DNA from: Streptomyces puniciscabiei
Lineage (GTDB): Bacteria; Actinomycetota; Actinomycetes; Streptomycetales; Streptomycetaceae
DNA: 64,000 bases
Direction of reading: 5' to 3'
Assembly (NCBI RefSeq): GCF_006715785.1
Contig: NZ_VFNX01000001.1
Coordinates: 5,498,001 to 5,562,000, forward strand
In this document: positions 27,661-36,584 of the stretch, piece after piece
Layout: each line of letters begins with the position of its first letter
How positions within the stretch are numbered: position 1 is the first letter of the stretch
Position numbers and translations under genes: made by a program
The notes under the pieces: generated by a model
What the model saw: the letters and a program-made list of their open reading frames with translations, nothing else
Database searches by the model: none
What the model was told of the DNA's origin: nothing

Positions 27661-30600
27661 TGGTCGTCGCCCTCCAAGTCGCCTTCGAGCTCCAGGTAGG
27701 TGGCCCGCAGCCGCTCCAGCGTGTCCGCGTCCGGCTCGGCCCACAGGCCCCGGTCCGCCGCCTCCAGCAGCCGCTCGGTGATGCCGCGCAGCGCCCACGG
27801 GTTGGACTTCCTCATGAAGTCCCGGTTCTCCGGGTCGAAGACGTACTCCGCGCTGAGCTTCTCGTACATCCAGTCGTCGACCACGCCGGCGGTGGCGTCG
27901 TAGCCGAACAGGTAGTCCACCGTCGCCGCCATCTCGAAGGCGCCCTTGTAGCCGTGCCGGCGCATGGCCGCCATCCAGCGCGGGTTGACCACCCGGGCCC
28001 GGAAGACCCGGTGGGTCTCCTCGCCGAGCGTGCGGGTCCTCACCTGGTCGGGTACGGCGGAATCGCCCACGTACGCCTCGGGGTTGGCGCCGGTCAGGTG
28101 CCGCACCATGGCCACCATGCCGCCGTGGTACTGGAAGTAGTCGTCGGCGTCGACCAGGTCGTGCTCGCGCGTGTCGACGTTCTTGGCCGCCACCGCGATC
28201 CGCCTGAACGCCGTCTCCATGTCCCCGCGCGCCGCCCGCCCGTCGAGCCCGCGCCCGTAGGCGTAGCCGCCCCAGACGGCGTACACCTCGGCGAGGTCGG
28301 CGTCCGAGCGCCAGTTCCGGGCGTCGATCAGCGGCAGCAGACCCGCGCCGTACGCCCCCGGCTTGGAGCCGAAGATCCGGGCCGTCGCGCGCCGCCGGTC
28401 GCCGTGCCCGGCGGCGTCCTCGTCGGCGTGGGCCTTCACGAAGTTGCTCCCGGCGGGCTCGTCCAGCTCGGCCACGGCCCGTACGGCGTCGTCGATCAGG
28501 CCGACGACGTGCGGGAACGCGTCCCGGAAGAACCCGGAGATACGGACCGTGACGTCGATGCGCGGCCGGCCCAGCTCCTGGAGCGGGACCACCTCGAAGC
28601 CCGTGACCCGGCGCGAGGCGTCGTCCCACACCGGACGGCAGCCCAGCAGCGCCAGGATCTCGGCGATGTCGTCGCCCTGGGTGCGCATCGCCGACGTGCC
28701 CCAGACGGTCAGGCCCACCGACTTCGGGTACTCGCCCGTGTCCTGCAGGTACCTCTGCACCAGGGAGTCGGCCAGCGACTGACCGACCTCCCAGCTCAGC
28801 CGTGACGGAATGGCCTTGGGGTCCACCGAGTAGAAGTTCCGGCCGGTCGGCAGCACGTTCACCAGGCCACGGGTCGGCGAACCCGACGGGCCGGCCGGGA
28901 CGTAGCCGCCGTCCAGGGCCCGCAGGATGTGCCCGATCTCGTCGGTGGTGCGCGCGAGGCGGGGGACGACCTCGTCGCAGGCGAACTCCAGCACCGCGAC
29001 GGCGTCCGGGAGTTCGGTGCGGAGCACGTCACCGAGGACGGCGGGTACGGCCGCGCGGTCCCAGGCCCGCTCCTCCATGCCCTCCGCGATCCGCCGGCAC
29101 AGCTGCTCCAGCAGGTCGATCGCGTCGGAGGCGGTACGCGCCGGCCCCTCCACCAGGTCGGTCAGCTCCACCGGCACCTTCACCGGGGCACCGGGCTCGG
29201 CCAGCAGCTCCTTCTCCACCAGCCCGAAGTGGGCGGCGAGGGATGCCCTGAGCCCCGGCAGCGCGTTCGCCTGCCCGCCCCACACCTGCGAGGCGCGCAG
29301 CACGGCCAGCACCAGGTTCACCCGGGGCTCACCGACCGGGCCGCCGCCCAGGATGTGCAGGCCGTCGCGGATCTGCACGTCCTTGATCTCGCACAGATAG
29401 CCGTCGATGTGCATGACGAACTCGTCGAACTCGGCGTCGTCCGGCTGCTCGTCCACATGCAGGTCGTGGTGCAGCTCGGCCGCCTTGACCAGCGTCCAGA
29501 TCTGGGCGCGGACGGCCGGGGCCTTCGCCGGGTCCAGGTCGGAGACGAGCGCGTACTCGTCCAGCAGCTGCTCCAGCTTGGCCAGGTCGCCGTAGGTGTC
29601 GGCCCGGGCCATCGGCGGCACGAGGTGGTCCACCACCGTGGCGTGCCCGCGCCGCTTGGCCTGGGTGCCCTCACCGGGGTCGTTGACGATGAACGGGTAG
29701 ATCAGCGGCAGGTCGCCGAGGACGGCGTCCGGAGCGCACCCCCGCGACAGACCCAGCCCCTTGCCGGGCAGCCACTCCATCGTGCCGTGCTTGCCCATGT
29801 GCACGATCGCGTCGGCACCGAACGAGTTCTCCAGCCACCGGTACGCCGCCATGTAGTGGTGCGAGGGCGGCATGTCCGGGTCGTGGTAGATCGCGATCGG
29901 GTTCTCGCCGAAGCCGCGCGGCGGCTGGATCGTGACCACGACGTTCCCGAACTGGAGGGACGCCAGCACGATGTCGTCGCCGTCGACGTACAGGCTGCCC
30001 GGCGGCTCGCCCCACGCCTCGGTCATGGCTTCCTTGAGGTCCGGGTCGAGCCTGTCGAACCACGCCCGGTAGTCCGCCAGCGGCACCCGCGCGGGCGCCG
30101 CCGCCAGCTGCTCCTCGGTCAGCCACTCGACGTCGTGGCCGCCGGCCTCGATCAGCCGGTGGATCAACTCGTCGCCCCCGGAGGGGTATTCGGTCAGCGA
30201 GTAACCGGCGTCCCGGAGCGCGTCCAGCACCCGCACCGCCGAGGCGGGCGTGTCCAGACCGACCGCGTTGCCGACCCGGGAGTGCTTGGTCGGGTACGCG
30301 GTGAAGACCAGCGCGACCTTCTTCTCGGCGTTCGGCTTGTGCTTCAACCGCGCGTGCCGCAGGGCGATTCCCGCCACCCGCGCGGCCCGCTCGGGATCGG
30401 CGACGTACACCGGGACCTCGTCGGGACCCTGCTCCTTGAAGGAGAACGGCACGGTGATCAGCCGGCCGTCGAACTCCGGGATCGCGACCTGCATCGCCGC
30501 GTCCATGGGGGAGAGGGCGGCGTCCGACTCCTCCCACGCGGACCGCGAGGAGGTGAGGCAGAGTCCTTGCAGCACAGGGATGTCGAGATCGGCGAGCGCG

Positions 30601-31310
30601 CCGATGTCCCAGGCCTCCTCGTCACCGCCCGCCGAGGCCTGCGAGGCGTGCGTGCCGCCTGCCGCCAGCACGGTCGCGATCAGCGCGTCCGCCTTCCCCA
30701 GCAGCTCGTACAGCCCGGCGTCCGCGCCGCGCAGCGAACCGCAGTAGAGGGGCAGCGCGTTGGCGCCCGCCGCCTCGATCGCCTCGCACAGGGTGTCCAC
30801 GAAGGCGGTGTTGCCGCTGAGCTCGTGCGCCCGGTAGAAGAGCACGCCCACGGTCGGACGGCCCTCCCGCAGCTCGTAGCAGCCGTGGACGCCGTACTCC
30901 GGCATCTTCCGCGGTTCCTCGAAGCCCTCACCGGTCAGCAGCACGGTGTCCGACAGGAACCGGGACAGCTCCAGCAGGTTCGCGGGACCGCCCTCGACCA
31001 GGTACTTCAGGGCCTCCGCCACCACACCGGCCGGCACGCTCGACTCGGCCATCAGCTCCGCGTCCGGCACGGCCTCGCCGCCCAGCAGCACGGTCGGGAT
31101 CCCTGCCGCCCTCAGCGCCGCGAGCCCGTCCTCCCAGGCCCGCTTGCCGCCCAGCAGCCGTACGACGGCGAGGTCCGCGCCCGCCAGCAGCCCCGGCAGC
31201 TCCTGCTCGACGTCCACCCGCGTCGGGTTGCCGATCCGGTAGTCCGCGCCCGAGGCCCGGGCCGCCAGCAGATCCGTGTCGGCGGTCGACAACAACAACA
31301 CTGTGCTCAT
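27657..31310 (-). CDS. cobN: Cobaltochelatase large subunit
   Basis: CobN is the large catalytic subunit that inserts Co2+ into hydrogenobyrinic acid a,c-diamide with ATP hydrolysed by its partner. The 1217-residue length fits. Family motifs seen include LVFTAYPTKHSRVGNAVGLDTPAS, DDIVLASLQFGNVVVTIQPP and MGKHGTMEWLPGKGLGLSRGCAPD, with a C-terminal NVDTREHDLVDADDYFQYHGG and MYEKLSAEYVFDPENRDFM, listed here in parts. ATG at 31310 overlaps the cobQ stop by four bases, and the stop overlaps the chelatase start. A much longer in-frame ORF upstream is only an antisense-frame extension through cobQ. Confidence 0.95.
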   Translation of the reverse strand: MSTVLLLSTADTDLLAARASGADYRIGNPTRVDVEQELPGLLAGADLAVVRLLGGKRAWEDGLAALRAAGIPTVLLGGEAVPDAELMAESSVPAGVVAEALKYLVEGGPANLLELSRFLSDTVLLTGEGFEEPRKMPEYGVHGCYELREGRPTVGVLFYRAHELSGNTAFVDTLCEAIEAAGANALPLYCGSLRGADAGLYELLGKADALIATVLAAGGTHASQASAGGDEEAWDIGALADLDIPVLQGLCLTSSRSAWEESDAALSPMDAAMQVAIPEFDGRLITVPFSFKEQGPDEVPVYVADPERAARVAGIALRHARLKHKPNAEKKVALVFTAYPTKHSRVGNAVGLDTPASAVRVLDALRDAGYSLTEYPSGGDELIHRLIEAGGHDVEWLTEEQLAAAPARVPLADYRAWFDRLDPDLKEAMTEAWGEPPGSLYVDGDDIVLASLQFGNVVVTIQPPRGFGENPIAIYHDPDMPPSHHYMAAYRWLENSFGADAIVHMGKHGTMEWLPGKGLGLSRGCAPDAVLGDLPLIYPFIVNDPGEGTQAKRRGHATVVDHLVPPMARADTYGDLAKLEQLLDEYALVSDLDPAKAPAVRAQIWTLVKAAELHHDLHVDEQPDDAEFDEFVMHIDGYLCEIKDVQIRDGLHILGGGPVGEPRVNLVLAVLRASQVWGGQANALPGLRASLAAHFGLVEKELLAEPGAPVKVPVELTDLVEGPARTASDAIDLLEQLCRRIAEGMEERAWDRAAVPAVLGDVLRTELPDAVAVLEFACDEVVPRLARTTDEIGHILRALDGGYVPAGPSGSPTRGLVNVLPTGRNFYSVDPKAIPSRLSWEVGQSLADSLVQRYLQDTGEYPKSVGLTVWGTSAMRTQGDDIAEILALLGCRPVWDDASRRVTGFEVVPLQELGRPRIDVTVRISGFFRDAFPHVVGLIDDAVRAVAELDEPAGSNFVKAHADEDAAGHGDRRRATARIFGSKPGAYGAGLLPLIDARNWRSDADLAEVYAVWGGYAYGRGLDGRAARGDMETAFRRIAVAAKNVDTREHDLVDADDYFQYHGGMVAMVRHLTGANPEAYVGDSAVPDQVRTRTLGEETHRVFRARVVNPRWMAAMRRHGYKGAFEMAATVDYLFGYDATAGVVDDWMYEKLSAEYVFDPENRDFMRKSNPWALRGITERLLEAADRGLWAEPDADTLERLRATYLELEGDLEGDDQ

Positions 31311-32815
31311 GCAGGCGCTCCCGGTGGGATGAAAGGCAGTCCTTGCGGCGCGCCCGACTCGATGAGCCGCCACAGCGCGTCCGTGTCCGCGTGCTGTTCG
31401 ATCAGGTCGCCGAGCCGGTCGAGCTGCTCCTCGCGCAGCGCGGCGAAGGAGGTGTCCGGCGCGGGCACGAAGCGGCGGCCCGCGGCGGCGGCCACCTCGC
31501 GCAGGAAGGCCCGCCGGAAGCCGTCCGACTCCAGGGAACCGTGCCAGTGGGTGCCCCAGGCCTGGCCGACCCGGCAGCCGTCCAGGAAGGGCTCCCCGCC
31601 CAGGACTTCGGCCACTCCGTGGTGGATCTCGTACCCCTCGACCCGCTCGCCGAGGGCCTCTCCGGACGGCCGGGTGAGGGTCTTCTCGCGGGCGAACCGC
31701 ACCCGCACGGGCAGCACGCCGAGCCCGTCGACCGCGCCGGCCCGCGACTCGACCTCGTCCTCGATGTGCTCGCCGAGGATCTGGAAGCCGCCGCAGACGC
31801 CGAGGACCGGGCGCCCTTCGGCGGCCCTTCGGACGAGGGCGTCCGCGAGCCCGCGCTCGCGCAGCCACTCCAGCGCCCGCACGGTTCCGCGCGTGCCCGG
31901 GATGACGACCAGGTCCGCGTCCGCCAGCTCCTCCGGCCGGTCCACGAACCGCACCACCACACCCGGTTCGGCGGCCAGCGCGTCCACGTCGGTGAAGTTG
32001 GACATGAGCGGAATCGCGCACACGGCGACCCGCAGCACGTCCTCCCCGACGGGGGGAGCCACGGTGGACTCCCGGACGGTTCCGCGCAGGGAGACCCTCA
32101 GCCCGTCCTCCTCGTCGATGCCGAGCCCGTGCCGGAACGGCAGCACGCCGTACTTGCGCCGCCCGGTGAGGCCGTACAGCATCTCCAGTCCGGGCTCCAG
32201 CAGGGAGACATCCCCCCGGAACTTGTTCACCAGGAACCCGGCGACCAGCTCCTGGTCCTCCGGCGACAGCAGGGCCACGGTCCCGAAGAAGGACGCGAAG
32301 ACGCCCCCGCGGTCGATGTCGCCGACGATGAGCACGGGCAGCCGCGCACCCCGGGCGATCCCCATGTTCACGATGTCCGTCCGGCGCAGATTGATCTCCG
32401 CCGGGGAGCCCGCGCCCTCACAGATCACCGCGTCATACGTGCCCCGCAACTCGGCCAGGCAGTCCAGCACGGTGCCGAGGAGCTTCTGCTGCCGCCCGCC
32501 GTGGTACCCGCGCGCGCTCAGCTCGCCCACCGGCTTGCCCAGCAGCACCACCTGGCTGCTCTGTTCGCCGCCCGGCTTGAGCAGCACCGGGTTCATCAGC
32601 GCGGTCGGCTCGATCCGGCACGCCTGCGCCTGCATCGCCTGTGCCCGCCCGATCTCGGCGCCCTCGCGGGTCACGAAGGAGTTGAGCGACATGTTCTGCG
32701 CCTTGAACGGCGCGACCTTCACACCCTGACGCACCAGCCACCGGCAGATCCCGGCCGTCACGACGCTCTTGCCGGCGTCGGAGGTGGTGCCGGCGACGAG
32801 GAGTCCCCCGTTCAC
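31307..32815 (-). CDS. cobQ: Adenosylcobyric acid synthase
   Basis: CobQ (CbiP) amidates carboxylates b, d, e and g using glutamine and ATP. The 502-residue protein has an N-terminal ATP-binding domain (LLVAGTTSDAGKSVVTAGI, then PFKAQNMSLNSFVT and VLIVGDIDRGGVFASFFG) and a C-terminal amidotransferase domain with the nucleophile in RPVLGVCGGFQILGEHI and the histidine in WGTHWHGSLESDGFRR. GTG at 32815 overlaps the cobD stop as GTGA. It is second in the riboswitch-led operon. Confidence 0.95.
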   Translation of the reverse strand: MNGGLLVAGTTSDAGKSVVTAGICRWLVRQGVKVAPFKAQNMSLNSFVTREGAEIGRAQAMQAQACRIEPTALMNPVLLKPGGEQSSQVVLLGKPVGELSARGYHGGRQQKLLGTVLDCLAELRGTYDAVICEGAGSPAEINLRRTDIVNMGIARGARLPVLIVGDIDRGGVFASFFGTVALLSPEDQELVAGFLVNKFRGDVSLLEPGLEMLYGLTGRRKYGVLPFRHGLGIDEEDGLRVSLRGTVRESTVAPPVGEDVLRVAVCAIPLMSNFTDVDALAAEPGVVVRFVDRPEELADADLVVIPGTRGTVRALEWLRERGLADALVRRAAEGRPVLGVCGGFQILGEHIEDEVESRAGAVDGLGVLPVRVRFAREKTLTRPSGEALGERVEGYEIHHGVAEVLGGEPFLDGCRVGQAWGTHWHGSLESDGFRRAFLREVAAAAGRRFVPAPDTSFAALREEQLDRLGDLIEQHADTDALWRLIESGAPQGLPFIPPGAPA

Positions 32816-33783
32816 TTCCCACGTCCCTTCGGGCTCTTGAGGCTCTTGACGCCGCTGACGAGGAGGCGCGCGGCGACCGTGGTGCCGAGCGCGAGCAGGC
32901 CGACGCGGCGGGAGAGCCGTACGGCCCGGTCGATGTCGGTGACCCGAACGGCCCGGCCGGTGTCCCCGTTGAGCACGGGCCGGTGCTCGACGCGGCCGCC
33001 GTAGGAGAGGGTGCCGCCGAGCCGCACACCGAGCGCGCCCGCGAAGGAGGCTTCCACGGGCCCGGCGTTGGGGCTCGGGTGCTTGGGGGCGTCGGCCTTC
33101 CAGGCGCGCAGGGCACCGAGCGGGTCGGGTCCGGCCGCGGCGGCGAGTACGGCGGTCAGCCGGGCCCCCGGCCAGCCGGCCAGGTCGTCCAGCCGGGCCG
33201 AGGCCCAGCCGTAGCGGCGGTAGCGGGGGGACTTGTGACCGACCATCGCGTCCAGGGTGTTGACGGCCCGGAAGCCCAGCAGTCCCGGCACCCCGGCGAC
33301 GGCCCCCCACACCAGGGCGCCCACGACGGCGTCCGAGGTGTTCTCCGCGACCGACTCGACGACGGCCCGGGCGATCCCGTCGGCGTCCAGCGCCTGCGGG
33401 TCCCGGCCGCACAGATGCGGCAGCCGCGCCCGCGCCGCATCGACGTCCCCGGACTCCAGGGCGCGCCCGATCGTGCGGGCCTCCCGGGCGAGCGACGTAC
33501 CGCCCACCACTGCCCAGGTGGCCGCGGCGGTCAGCGCGACGGAGGCGGCGGGGGAGGGGCGCACGGCGCGTGCGGCCAGCGTGCCGAGTGCGACGGCGCC
33601 ACCGGCGCACACGGCGGTGTGCGCGGCGCCCCAGCCGCGGTGGTCGTGCCACAACGCGCGGTCCACGGCAGCGGCCGCACGCCCGAACGCGGCGACCGGA
33701 TGTCCCCGGCGCGGGTCGCCGAGAAGCAGGTCACCGAGAAGGCCGGCGGCGGCGCCGTACGCGTACGTGCGATCGGCACCCAT
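32812..33783 (-). CDS. cobD: Adenosylcobinamide-phosphate synthase (CbiB type)
   Basis: CobD in the aerobic nomenclature (CbiB) joins the aminopropanol linker to cobyric acid. The 323-residue integral membrane protein has a glycine- and alanine-rich N-terminus (GAAAGLLGDLLLGDPRRGHPVAAFG), the family block SVAENTSDAVVGALVWGAVAGVPG and DAMVGHKSPRYRRYGWASARLDDLAGW. It is the first gene behind the cobalamin riboswitch. The ATG at 33783 lies about 120 bases downstream of the aptamer, with no clear Shine-Dalgarno sequence just before it, which may relate to riboswitch control of translation. Confidence 0.93.
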   Translation of the reverse strand: MGADRTYAYGAAAGLLGDLLLGDPRRGHPVAAFGRAAAAVDRALWHDHRGWGAAHTAVCAGGAVALGTLAARAVRPSPAASVALTAAATWAVVGGTSLAREARTIGRALESGDVDAARARLPHLCGRDPQALDADGIARAVVESVAENTSDAVVGALVWGAVAGVPGLLGFRAVNTLDAMVGHKSPRYRRYGWASARLDDLAGWPGARLTAVLAAAAGPDPLGALRAWKADAPKHPSPNAGPVEASFAGALGVRLGGTLSYGGRVEHRPVLNGDTGRAVRVTDIDRAVRLSRRVGLLALGTTVAARLLVSGVKSLKSPKGRGK

Positions 33784-33899
33784 CGGCTCAGTCGGCCGCG
33801 GGGTGAAGAGCGGGCCTGGTAGCGGTCCTTGTCCTTCGGCAGCCGGGCATGGCGATCGATGTCCTCACTCAGGGTGTCCGCGCCCTGGTTCGACGAGAT

Positions 33900-34025
33900 T
33901 CGGCGGTGAGAGTTCCTGGCTCCCGAGGGGTTCTTCCCCGGTGACAGTGGCGGGACCGCGCCGGATTCGCACCGGCTTCCTCTCCTTGCCGCCGTACATG
34001 GCCTGGGCAGTCCACCACGCCCCCG
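33900..34025 (-). promoter_or_regulatory. Cobalamin (B12) riboswitch upstream of cobD
   Basis: On the minus strand the conserved B12-box sequence is nearly complete: GGAAGCCGGTGCGAATCCGG (33979-33960), then GCGGTCCCGCCACTGT (33959-33944), and GAGCCAGGAACTC (33923-33911) at the 3' side. These match the core and the closing segment of AdoCbl aptamers. Outer boundaries are approximate. It lies in the leader of the cobD-cobQ-cobN-chelatase-cobO-cobB-cobI operon, so coenzyme B12 should shut the operon down, as expected for end-product control. No typical intrinsic terminator follows, so control may be at translation of cobD. Confidence 0.93.
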
Positions 34026-34110
34026 GAACGGCCGTCAACTTGCCGTTGACCTGCGAGGGGAGAGTGTGCCGATCCCCACATCGCGGGACACCCGTGACCT
34101 CCGGGCATGG

Positions 34111-34149
34111 CGAAGGCTCCCCTCCGTCCTGGACGGAGAGGAGCCTTCG
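34111..34149. terminator. Strong hairpin terminator before the cob operon leader
   Basis: Perfect ten-base outer arms (34111-34120 and 34140-34149, CGAAGGCTCC and its complement) enclose an eight-base inner stem (34122-34129 with 34131-34138). It lies between the stop of the 75-residue membrane protein gene and the riboswitch leader, both on the minus strand, so it separates the phosphate-transport operon from the cob operon. The remaining bases of this 390-base gap (33784-34173) hold the riboswitch and its spacer; I see no gene. Confidence 0.85.
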
Positions 34150-34173
34150 TGACGCCCGATTCGTGTGGCTCGG

Positions 34174-34401
34174 TCAGGACTTGGACACGATGAGGAAGAT
34201 GCCGTACGCCACCGCCGCCGCGCACGCGGCGAAGCAGACGTACGCGCCGGTCACCGCGAGGGGGGCGGAACCGCCCTGCGCCGCGGCCTTCTCGCGCCGC
34301 GCCAGACCGCCCACGCCGAGGGTGAACAGGGCCACCAGGCCCACGGTGAACACGAGGCTGGCGCCGAAGACGGAGCCGAGGGCCGACCAGTCGATCTTCA
34401 T
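34174..34401 (-). CDS. Small two-helix membrane protein downstream of the PiT transporter
   Basis: I do not recognise a named family. The 75-residue product has two predicted membrane helices (about residues 9-32 and 49-71) joined by a short basic loop (ARREKAAAQGG). It starts 33 bases after the PiT transporter gene on the same strand and ends just before a strong terminator, so it is the last gene of the phosphate operon. A role as a small accessory or regulatory subunit of the transporter is possible from position alone. Confidence 0.75.
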   Translation of the reverse strand: MKIDWSALGSVFGASLVFTVGLVALFTLGVGGLARREKAAAQGGSAPLAVTGAYVCFAACAAAVAYGIFLIVSKS

Positions 34402-34434
34402 GGGGTTGCTTCCTTGGGTACCGGTGTGCCGGGG

Positions 34435-35685
34435 TCAGACGGTCGCGGCCGGCGGGGCGGCCTCGGGCGCGGGCTCGGTGGCGGCCGGCGAGGGGATCGT
34501 GGCCGTCAGGTTCTCGCTGATCGTGCCCGCCGGGGGCGGGGTCACCGCGGCGATGGCGGCGGTCACCACACCGGCCGGCTCCTCGGGCCCGTCGACGACG
34601 TTGGTGTGGTCGACGACCTCGCGGCGGGAGATCTTCCAGATCGCGGCGCTCGCGGCGACCAGGAAGACGGCGACCAGCGCGGTGCCCCAGCCACCGAGAC
34701 CCGTGACGGACTCGGCGCCCGCGCCGACCAGCGCGGCGGCCGGGAGGGTGAGCACCCAGGCGATCGCCATGCGGCTGGCGGTGGACCAGCGGACCACCCC
34801 GCCCTTGCGGCCGAGGCCCGCGCCCATCACCGAGCCGGAGACGACGTGCGTGGTGGAGAGGGAGAAGCCCAGGTGCGAGGAGGCCAGGATGGCGGTCGCG
34901 GCGCTGGTCTGGGCGGCGAAGCCCTGGCGCGGCTCCAGGTCGGTCAGGCCCTTGCCCATGGTGCGGATGATCCGCCAGCCGCCGATGTAGGTGCCGAGCG
35001 CGATGGCCAGGCCGGCGGAGAGGATGACCCAGGTGGGAGGGTTCGAGCCCGGGGCGATGGCACCGCCCGCGATCAGCGCGAGGGTGATGATGCCCATCGT
35101 CTTCTGGGCGTCGTTGGTGCCGTGGGCGAGGGAGACCAGGCCGGCGGAGGCGATCTGGCCGGCGCGGTAGCCCTTGCGGGTGGCCTCGCCCTCGGCCTTG
35201 CCGCCGATGCCGTAGGAGAACCGGGTGGCCAGCATCGAGGCGACGCCCGCCACGATCGGCGCGGCGACCGCGGGGAGCAGCACCTTGGTGACCAGGACGT
35301 CACCGTGCACGGCGCCGAAGCCGGCGGAGGCGACGGTGGCACCGATCAGGCCGCCCATCAGGGCGTGCGAGGAGCTCGAGGGGAGGCCCACCAGCCAGGT
35401 CAGCAGGTTCCAGAGGATCGCGCCGACCAGGGCGGCGAAGATGACCTCGGGACGGATGCCGGTCTCGTCGACGAGACCCTTGGAGATCGTGTTGGCGACC
35501 TCCACGGAGAGGAAGGCGCCCACCAGGTTGAGCGCGGCGGACATGGTCACCGCGATCTTGGGCTTCAGCGCGCCTGTGGAGATGGTGGTGGCCATCGCGT
35601 TGGCGGTGTCGTGGAAACCGTTCGTGAAATCGAACGCGAGCGCGGTTACCACCACTATCGCGAGGATCAGCGAGAAGCTTTCCAT
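34435..35685 (-). CDS. PiT-family inorganic phosphate transporter
   Basis: The 416-residue membrane protein is a low-affinity phosphate/metal-phosphate symporter. The duplicated PD001131 signature is present: ALAFDFTNGFHDTANAMAT in the first half and a matching AHGTNDAQKTMGIITLAL in the second. About ten hydrophobic helices are seen, with a disordered acidic, alanine- and proline-rich tail after residue 350. A PHO box (35733-35754) lies about 50 bases upstream, so PhoP control under phosphate limitation is likely. It resembles the streptomycete PitH proteins in this neighbourhood. It is followed by a small membrane-protein gene. Confidence 0.94.
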   Translation of the reverse strand: MESFSLILAIVVVTALAFDFTNGFHDTANAMATTISTGALKPKIAVTMSAALNLVGAFLSVEVANTISKGLVDETGIRPEVIFAALVGAILWNLLTWLVGLPSSSSHALMGGLIGATVASAGFGAVHGDVLVTKVLLPAVAAPIVAGVASMLATRFSYGIGGKAEGEATRKGYRAGQIASAGLVSLAHGTNDAQKTMGIITLALIAGGAIAPGSNPPTWVILSAGLAIALGTYIGGWRIIRTMGKGLTDLEPRQGFAAQTSAATAILASSHLGFSLSTTHVVSGSVMGAGLGRKGGVVRWSTASRMAIAWVLTLPAAALVGAGAESVTGLGGWGTALVAVFLVAASAAIWKISRREVVDHTNVVDGPEEPAGVVTAAIAAVTPPPAGTISENLTATIPSPAATEPAPEAAPPAATV

Positions 35686-35732
35686 TTACCCAGGCAATCG
35701 TTCGAGGTCATTGGCTGGACGACCGTAGGCAA

Positions 35733-35754
35733 CCTGGGTGAACGGAAGATGAAC
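35733..35754 (-). promoter_or_regulatory. PHO box (PhoP-binding direct repeats) upstream of the PiT gene
   Basis: On the minus strand two 11-base direct repeats stand side by side: GTTCATCTTCC (35754-35744) and GTTCACCCAGG (35743-35733). These match the streptomycete PhoP direct-repeat unit, whose conserved part is GTTCAcc. The site lies 48 bases before the transporter ATG, a usual position for control by the PhoR-PhoP phosphate-response system. Confidence 0.85.
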
Positions 35755-35828
35755 TGGGACAGGCGTCGGGGTGTCGGTAGAGGGGTGTTGGGGTTCCGCT
35801 TGACCTCGGCGGCCCAGGCGCCCCTTGG

Positions 35829-36584
35829 CTACCGGCCCCGCGCGAAGGCCCGCAGCCGGCTCGGGGAGCCGTTGAAGAGATTCTGGTCACCCGGCAGCCG
35901 CCCCCTGCTGCCGTACTGCCAGAACGTCCAGTACCGCCACCCGCCTGGGAGCTTCCCCGGCCGCGAGGTGCCGTGCCGGGCGATCCACAGGGCGTGGCTC
36001 CTGGCGAAGGCGCGGCTGTTGCCGGTGCACGTCCGCCACCACTGGGCCGTCGTGTAGATGACCGGGCGGCGGCCGGTCTCCCGCTTGACCTCGTTGCTGA
36101 AGGACCGGATCCAGCGGACCATCCGCTTCCAGCCCAGCCCGTAGCACTTGTGCTTCTTGTTGTACGGGTTGTATTCGATGTCGAGCGCGGGCGGCAGCGT
36201 CCGGCCGTCCGCCCGCCAGTCCCCGCCGTGCCGCACGAAGTACGAGGCCTGCCGGGCGCCGGAGGACCTGTCCGGCCGGGCGAAGTGGTACGCGCCCCGG
36301 TACAGGCCCGCCTCGCGCGCACCGTTGTACTGCTGCGAGAAGTAGGGGTTGCGGTAGTCCGTGGACTCGGTCGCCTTGACGTAGACGAACCGCGCGCCCC
36401 GGGACCGGGCGGCCGCCCAGTCGACGCGCTTCTGGTGGGACGAGACGTCGTGCCCCCGGGGCAGGCCCGAGGCGCGTGCCTCGGGCGCGGCGGCCACGGC
36501 CGAGGTGCCCATGAGGGCGAGCACCGCGGTGGCCGCTGCGAGGACACCGGCGCGGTGACGGAGAGGGGTGCGTTCGCTGGCCAT
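35829..36584 (-). CDS. Secreted GH25 lysozyme (N,O-diacetylmuramidase)
   Basis: The 251-residue protein has a signal peptide (about residues 1-38, ending in VAAAPEARA) and a single glycoside hydrolase family 25 domain. The catalytic carboxylates are recognisable in GHDVSSHQKRVDW (strand 1) and in the ALDIEYNPYNK motif, with the downstream RPVIYTTAQWW and WTFWQYGSRGRLPGDQNLFNG strands usual for the family. It cleaves the peptidoglycan glycan strand outside the cell. No cell-wall-binding repeats are attached. The gene lies divergent from the class-II aldolase with a 189-base gap. Confidence 0.93.
   Translation of the reverse strand: MASERTPLRHRAGVLAAATAVLALMGTSAVAAAPEARASGLPRGHDVSSHQKRVDWAAARSRGARFVYVKATESTDYRNPYFSQQYNGAREAGLYRGAYHFARPDRSSGARQASYFVRHGGDWRADGRTLPPALDIEYNPYNKKHKCYGLGWKRMVRWIRSFSNEVKRETGRRPVIYTTAQWWRTCTGNSRAFARSHALWIARHGTSRPGKLPGGWRYWTFWQYGSRGRLPGDQNLFNGSPSRLRAFARGR

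Noticed and set aside
33788..33868. A 26-codon ORF between the cobalamin riboswitch and cobD, ending four bases before the cobD ATG
   Set aside because: Tempting as a coupling leader, but it has no ribosome-binding site, its composition is that of random GC-rich sequence, and no family resemblance was seen.
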